Origin: Dryomyza anilis | Taxonomy: Eukaryota; Arthropoda; Insecta; Diptera; Dryomyzidae | NCBI GenBank assembly: GCA_951804985.1 | Contig: OX638133.1 | Span: forward strand, 71,120,367-71,184,366 | Length of the DNA: 64,000 bases | Reading direction: 5' to 3' | In this document: piece by piece, positions 58,641 through 64,000 of the stretch | Numbering within the stretch: position 1 is the stretch's first letter | Layout: each line of letters opens with the position of its first letter | Position numbers and translations under genes: made by a program | Notes under the pieces: model-generated | Seen by the model: the letters and a program-made list of their open reading frames with translations, nothing else | What the model was told of the DNA's origin: nothing | Databases searched by the model: none

Positions 58641-59267
58641 TAAATTAGAATAAAAAAATATATTAAAAAGTAATATAAAAATTGATGGAAAAAATACAGG
58701 AAACTTGCATGAAACGTTGCTAAAAAAAAACATATTTTATAATATTACTATTTTTCGAGAATTTTTTTTTATTATTATCCATCATCAGGGCTCGGATTTT
58801 GATGACATGTCATATTTTTAATATATTTGTAATTCTTTGGCCTTTTTAGTCGTTAGGTCATTTTTTTTTATTATTTTAAATTTTAGGTCATTATTTGTAG
58901 AATTTCGTAAATTTTTCTAGATATTAAGCAATCCTGAAGTAGATTTGAAACAAAAATGTGGCATATAAAAAAATTAATAATTCGATGAAACAAATATAAT
59001 TTTTGTTCTTCTGTATACTATGTCATTTTAAATTGGAAATAATTCAAATTAGAATATTTTGGTCCTTTTTTAAAAACAGGATAAGTTTATTCGATGTCTT
59101 TATACTTATGGCTCAGATAAATAGTGCGTGAGATAATAGTTCGAATGATCGCTGGTACGACCCATCGCGACTGCAATATAAAAAATAGAAATGTATTTAA
59201 AAGTAGTACAAAAGCCTCTAGAAATTTGGGAAGACATTTTTGTCATTTAGACATTACTACACTCAAA
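58641..59267. other. No feature recognised
   Basis: AT-rich sequence with no open frame or repeat worth calling. Confidence 0.45.
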
Positions 59268-59912
59268 ATAAAAGCCTGTAACAGTGGCAAAAAAGGTTGC
59301 TAATATAGCAAAAAGGTTTGCTGAAAAGAGGAAAGCGCCGGATTTTGCTGAAACAGCAAATGACAGTTTGCTGTTTCAGTCAACTTTTTTTATGCTATTA
59401 AAGCAGACAATTTTAGCTGTTTTAACTAATTTTTTTGCTGTTAACTCCAATTCATAAAAAAGAAAATATAATAATTTTTTTTTTGTATTTAGTATTTTTT
59501 TATTTCTGATATACTTTTTACTTTTTTTATTTTATATTATTTTGTTAATATTTATTTTATTTATTTTTATTTTTTATTTATCTTTATTTCATTATTTCAC
59601 TCTTGCATGCGCGCATTATTTTACGCAGAAGAAATATCTCTTTTAAAAAACATGTTGTCCAATAAGGGTCTACGAATTATAGACACATTTAGCTGCAGCG
59701 TCTCGTGACTATGGCGCCATCTAGTGCAGGTTAGCTTCACTAGCAATATGCACACCAGTGACACTAGCACGATCTTGATCACTAGCAGAACTAAGATTCC
59801 CAGCCAACAGTTCGCTATTGCAGAAAAAAATATGCTGTAAATGCAATTTAAAGTTTGCTAAATTTACCATTCAGAGTTTGCTATTAATAGCAGACTTCTT
59901 ATTTTGAGTGTA
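59268..59912. mobile_element. TIR-MITE, CACTCAAAATAA family
   Basis: Left end TACACTCAAAATAAAAGCCTG and right end CAGACTTCTTATTTTGAGTG with TA on each side. Sub-terminal words GCAAAnnnGTTTGCT repeat in both halves. About 645 bp with a T-rich core and no transposase frame. No other copy was recognised in the window. Confidence 0.85.
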
Positions 59913-60089
59913 CATATTAATCAATTTAATGTCAAATTTATAATTTAATTCGGAACTTTCTAACAGGCACAATCTCGATTTTATTAATATAAAACAAAAC
60001 CAATTTGAATCATATTTCAATTCCTTCAAATATTTACTATAAAATAGTTCCACTAATTACAATCTTAATGTTATGTTACTGATATCCTT

Positions 60090-60380
60090 TATAGGCGAAT
60101 ATTGTCGTTTTTGATAATCGATATTGCTAAATAAATGATAGGGTTTACGATAAAGAAAATGGCCATTACAGATATTGTATTGATATCGAAATACACAGCA
60201 AATCAAACAATAATATCAAAACAATATCGTTAATTGGCTCAAAATGTCGTTATCGATAGTCTATAATGAAACGAAAATGAAATGTTTTTTTTTTGTCAAA
60301 ACTATCTGAAATGATTTCGTTATTTTTGTCATAATAGATATCGAGATGATATCGTAAATGGTTTTATTTACGATAAACAA
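60090..60380. repeat. Inverted repeat rich in TATCGATA/GATATCG words
   Basis: GGTTTACGATAAAGAAAATG (60131) to GATATCGAAA (60183) pairs in inverse with AGATATCGAGATGATATCGT (60338) to TTTACGATAAAC (60368). A perfect TATCGATA lies at 60251-60258. It may be a MITE or a cluster of DRE-type sites. Confidence 0.5.
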
Positions 60381-61979
60381 ATTTAATTTATTTCAGAAAA
60401 TTTAAATTTTGACAAAATTTCTAAAGAGCACATATTTCAATTTTCAAATACTTTGAATTTTATAACGAACATTTATCATTATTATATCGAATAAAAATTA
60501 AACTTAAATTATTAATATATTTAGAGAATTATTTTTTAAAATATGATGCCATCAAAATACCATCTTGAAATTTTGCATGAACATTTACAATAAATTGTCG
60601 AAAATTTAGGATTTTTTTCAGAATTTTAAAAAGGGTCCTTTTTAAGGACCACAATTTTGAAGTGCAAATATAATGACCACGGGCCACATGTTAACGTTTA
60701 AAAGTAACAACTTAATTTTTCTAAAAGCGTGTTCTATTAGCTTTAAAACGAGTAATTAACGGAGTTTCTAGTATTTCTAGTTCAAGAGATATTTAAATAT
60801 GAACAACCATAAAAAATGTATTTTCGCCCTTTTTTCCAAATTTGAGCCACTATATCTCTGGAAGTAATGGTCGGAAAAAATAAAAAAAAATGGTTAGTGC
60901 ATGTCTCGATACCCTTTATCAGTGGCAAAATGTCATTAAAATCGAAAAGATAAAATCTCAAATTTGACTTGTTTTGGTCGATTTGGTGTGGAATGGCCCA
61001 TATATAAAAGAGAATATAAAATAACTCAATAAAAATGAAGCACAATAAGTGGAAATAATAAAAAATAATATAAAAAATGACAAATAAATTTATAATGAAA
61101 ATATTTACGTAAGTGGTAAAGATTAAATAGCTTGAGTAAATACAATTCCAGAAATAAATAGCTCTGGATAAGCATAATAAATAAAACGTATTAGTGATAA
61201 TAGTAGGTACAGTTCAAATTACATATTACCTCGTAATTGTCACCTTTAAGGTAGTCATTAAAGTAGTCTGCAACATATATCATTTATTTATTCATTACTA
61301 AATTGTACTGTTCTCCCAAATCTGCCCCCATCTGCATGTCTACGGTTAAATGCCCTGACCTGACCTTGGTTAGATTGCAATAAATATTTCTTCATTGATT
61401 GATGATACAAACAATCAAATAATAATGTGAATAACTTGGAAACACGCAACCAACACAAGAATTTGCATATTTATTGGCTCAAATTACAGCAACTTGTTGT
61501 TGTCATTATAGAGGTATTTTATACCCTACGGCGGTTGACATCGAATCCACAATTTCAAAACCAACAACTGAGACAATCATCAGCAATTTGAATAAAGCCA
61601 AGTGCAGGCAAAAGAAAAAAAACTAAAAATAGAAAACAAATAAATAAACAAATAAATAAACAAATAAAAAAATTTGCAAAATAGCCAACAATTAAAATGC
61701 AGACTTAGCACGCGAGCTTAAATGTCAAAACTGACAGTTCTGGGGAAGATGCCCTGTGGAAATGAACAATTACTAACGAGTGATTAATATAGATACTGAA
61801 TAAGGGAGTAAAGTACTTTGTTTGATTTATAGTAGATTTGCGAATAGAAAAGATGTAACGATTAATGTAGGAAAATCATAAAAGTTAGGAATATTTTTCG
61901 TATTTTTTCAGTTCAATGGCGAACAGATTTGAAGAATATGTAGTCGATTCAGAAATAGATAGAAATTATACTTACGAGT
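60381..61979. other. AT-rich region, one unique-looking block
   Basis: At 61430-61780 the sequence is more even, with TATTTTATACCCTACGGCGG near 61513, a TATA-like word. An A-rich stretch with AAATAAACAAATAAATAAAC follows near 61640. No frame is convincing; the minus-strand frame 60782-61045 has no domain. Confidence 0.3.
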
Positions 61980-62313
61980 AATTTAGTAATATAGAAGGAA
62001 TATACTAAGGAATAGGAATATAAGTAGATGAGTAGCGAATAGGTGATAAGATCAGTGAGTAAATTAATGAGTAGACCAAGGAGTAGATCAAGAAGTAGAT
62101 CAAGAAGTAGATCAAGAAGTAGATCAAGAAGTAGATCAAGAAGTAGATCAAAAAGTAGATCAAGAAGTAAATCAAAAAGTAGATCAAGAAGTAGATCAAG
62201 ATGTAGATCATGAAGTATATAAGGAATAAAATAAATGAGTAAATTAAAGAGATAATCAATAAGTATATCAAAAAATATGCGTATGAGTAGATCAATGAAT
62301 ATATAAGTAAGCC
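61980..62313. repeat. 12-bp array GATCAAGAAGTA, left part
   Basis: GTAGATCAAGAA units repeat nearly perfectly at about 62085-62215 with decayed flanks. The minus-strand frames of DLLLDLLLDL and YFLIYFLI repeats are by-products. The array is cut by the SINE at 62314. Confidence 0.95.
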
Positions 62314-62628
62314 GCGGTAGCTCAGTGGTTAGTGCGTTGGACTGCGAGCCGAAAGGTCCCCGGTTCAAGCCTGGACTGGGGCTAACAACATCTTTTCATA
62401 GAAACATTTTTCTATACCGCGCTACCTCTCGTCAGTAAATGGCAAACCTACGAGAGTAAAACCATTGCCTATGAAAAAGCTCTCACCCGCCGTTCGGATT
62501 CGGCAATAAACTGTAGGTCCCACCACTTTGAGTACAAATATAACACGCACAGCTCAAAATGGTGAGAGAGCTCGGCCGAAGTTCTATACAGAACTGTAGC
62601 GCCAAACTATTATATTATTATTATATTA
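62314..62628 (+). mobile_element. tRNA-derived SINE, copy 3
   Basis: Box A TAGCTCAGTGGTTAGTGCG, box B GGTTCAAGCCT, the same body and GTAGCGCCAAAC with an (ATT)n-type tail, nearly identical to 29400-29707. Inserted into the 12-bp array; a TAAG-like word lies on both sides but a clear target duplication cannot be assigned. Confidence 0.92.
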
Positions 62629-63345
62629 AGGAATGGATCAACAAGTAGATCAAAGAGTAGATCACTGAGTGAATCAAAGAGTGATTAGTGGATTAGATAA
62701 GTGATTAAACTAATGAGCAGATCAAGGAATATACACGGTGTATATCAATCTGTAGATGAAAGAGTACACCAAGGAGTAGATCAAAAAGTAGATGAAGAAG
62801 TAGATCAAGAAGTAAATTACGAAGTAGATCAAGGAGTTTGTCAAGAAGTAAATCAAGAAGTAGATCATGAAGAAAAAAATAAAAAAGTGGATCAAGGAGT
62901 AAATTAAAGAGTAGTTAAGAATTAGATTGATTAAGTAGATTATTAAGAAAAATATCAACGAATATATCAAGAAGTAAATCAATGAGTGAATCAAGGAGTT
63001 TATCAAGAAGTAAATAAAGATTTAGATCATGAAGTAGATGAGGAAGGAAATAAAAGAGTAGATCAAGAAGTAGATTGAAGAGTTGATCAAATAGATTATG
63101 AGGATATATATCAAGGAGTAGATCAAAAAGTAAATCAATGAGTGGAGCAAGGACTATATAAACGAGTAGATTAAAAACTAGATCAATAAGAAAACAAAAG
63201 AGTTGATCATGGAGTAAATCATGATGTATATCAATGAGTGGATCAAGGAGTAGCTCAAGAAGTAGATCAATAATTAGATCAAAGAAAAAAGTCAGGAAGC
63301 AGTTCATGATATATCAAGAATAAAGGAGTCAACTAAGAAGAGACC
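62629..63345. repeat. 12-bp array GATCAAGAAGTA, right part
   Basis: Continues the array beyond the SINE with more decayed units (AGATCAAGGAGTA, AAATCAAGAAGTA). Minus-strand frames such as 62915-63307 (DLLLDLL-type) and plus-strand 62701-62907 (VDQEVDQEV) are repeat products. Confidence 0.9.
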
Positions 63346-63946
63346 AGTGAGAATGTCGGGAGTAGTTAAGAGAGTACATAAAGTTGATCAAAAATTAGAT
63401 AGGAAAAACCTGTAACATAAAATTTCGAATAACGAAAGATTAGTTCGAAAGAAATAGATAAATATAATATAAGAAATAGTTTAATATTTAATTACTAGGA
63501 GCCGGATAATTATTCTCCGTAAAATAACTGCTCAAAATAATTCTTCACCGAAACAATCCATCATACAGAAAATACCTCCACAAAATAATTATACAAACAT
63601 AAATTAAAATTTGAAGTTATTCTATTCCTCAATATATTTTAAGGATAAATTGTCTCAGAAGGAATTGTCTAAGGGTAGAATTGAACGTGTATTATTGCAT
63701 CGGGAATTGTTTGCGAACACTCAGAAAAAAACATTCTTTAAAAATGTAACAATCTACATTGTTACAATAAATTGTTATTTCAAGAATGTATTTTTACCCC
63801 AAAAACGGTTAATCTTAAATTGGGTATTTGAAATTGTTACTTTAAGTATTATCATGCTTAATTTAACAATTTTATTCAATAATCAAAAATATCTCTATTC
63901 TTGATTTAAGTACGTCGCATTGTTGGGAATGTTTTAACCCACATAA
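63346..63946. other. AT-rich, no gene recognised
   Basis: The 97-residue plus-strand frame at 63611-63904 has no recognisable domain. CACTCAGAAAAAAACATTC near 63718 is the kind of tip seen on the MITEs here, but no matching right end is within the window. Confidence 0.35.
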
Positions 63947-64000
63947 CGTCGTTGTAGAACTAAAGGTCACCAAATACATTTTTATGAAAATTTTAAATTT
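63947..64000. mobile_element. Left end of a MITE, cut by the window edge
   Basis: ACGTCGTTGTAGAACTAAAG then GTCACCAAATACATTTTTATG matches the terminal inverted repeat of the element at 38612-38868. The rest lies beyond the window. Confidence 0.7.

Noticed and set aside
62085..62215. CRISPR-like array
   Set aside because: Units are contiguous 12-mers without unique spacers; the genome is eukaryotic.
61949..63307. Leu/Asp and Ile/Tyr repeat frames as membrane proteins
   Set aside because: All arise from the 12-bp GATCAAGAAGTA array, on several frames and both strands.

Overview
This window looks like non-coding DNA from a higher fly (Diptera, probably Schizophora). The grounds are its strong AT bias, the insect-type transposon relics, short repeats resembling the dipteran mini-me elements, opa-like CAG/CAA trinucleotide tracts, and the absence of any bacterial gene organisation. 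I cannot name the species from the sequence. No intact host protein gene, rRNA or functional tRNA gene could be supported. Nearly all open frames are short, low-complexity, or lie in tandem repeats. The window is best read as a large intergenic or intronic stretch.

Protein-level relics are three. (1) A Tc1/mariner transposase pseudogene on the plus strand, 53805-54679, has internal deletions and a frameshift. (2) An older Tc1/mariner pseudogene on the minus strand, 47540-48390, sits beside a ~700 bp inverted repeat. (3) A jockey-like non-LTR retrotransposon on the minus strand, 31842-34305, is split inside its reverse transcriptase by about 1 kb of another repeat. A small plus-strand fragment of a similar element lies at 30360-30560.

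Short elements make up most of the recognisable sequence. A tRNA-derived SINE has three young copies (29400-29707, 29716-30020, 62314-62628) and several decayed ones. The first two form a tandem dimer sharing the flank AAAGTCC. There is a piggyBac-type MITE with TTAA target sites (24451-25196) and several TIR-MITE families, some flanked by TA: 5061-6117 and relatives; 13271-13704 and 2757-2886; 15056-15679, 17556-18719 and 20778-21417; 46456-46674 and relatives; 59268-59912; 38612-38868 with a partial copy at the right window edge. Foldback elements lie at 560-932, 35862-36172 and 36980-37120. A hAT-like short repeat occurs as three consecutive units at 43783-44123.

Tandem arrays are abundant: a 15-bp minisatellite at 9535-10980, ~100-bp repeats at 28300-28800, a 21-bp array that switches strand near 40.65 kb, an 8-bp array near 52.1 kb, and several 12-bp arrays sharing an AAGTAGA-like core between 53 and 63.3 kb.

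Stretches that look unique, with higher GC, CpG or motif content (1160-1460, 7790-8235, 23340-24010, 41340-42300, 51110-51320, 52660-52920, 55540-55920, 56900-58000, 61430-61780), are the likeliest places for host regulatory DNA or untranslated exons. That is inference only. I did not find a convincing new biological system. The most unusual items are the strand-switching 21-bp array, the tandem SINE dimer, the palindrome abutting the Tc1 relic, the hAT-like trimer, and the repeat-interrupted retrotransposon.
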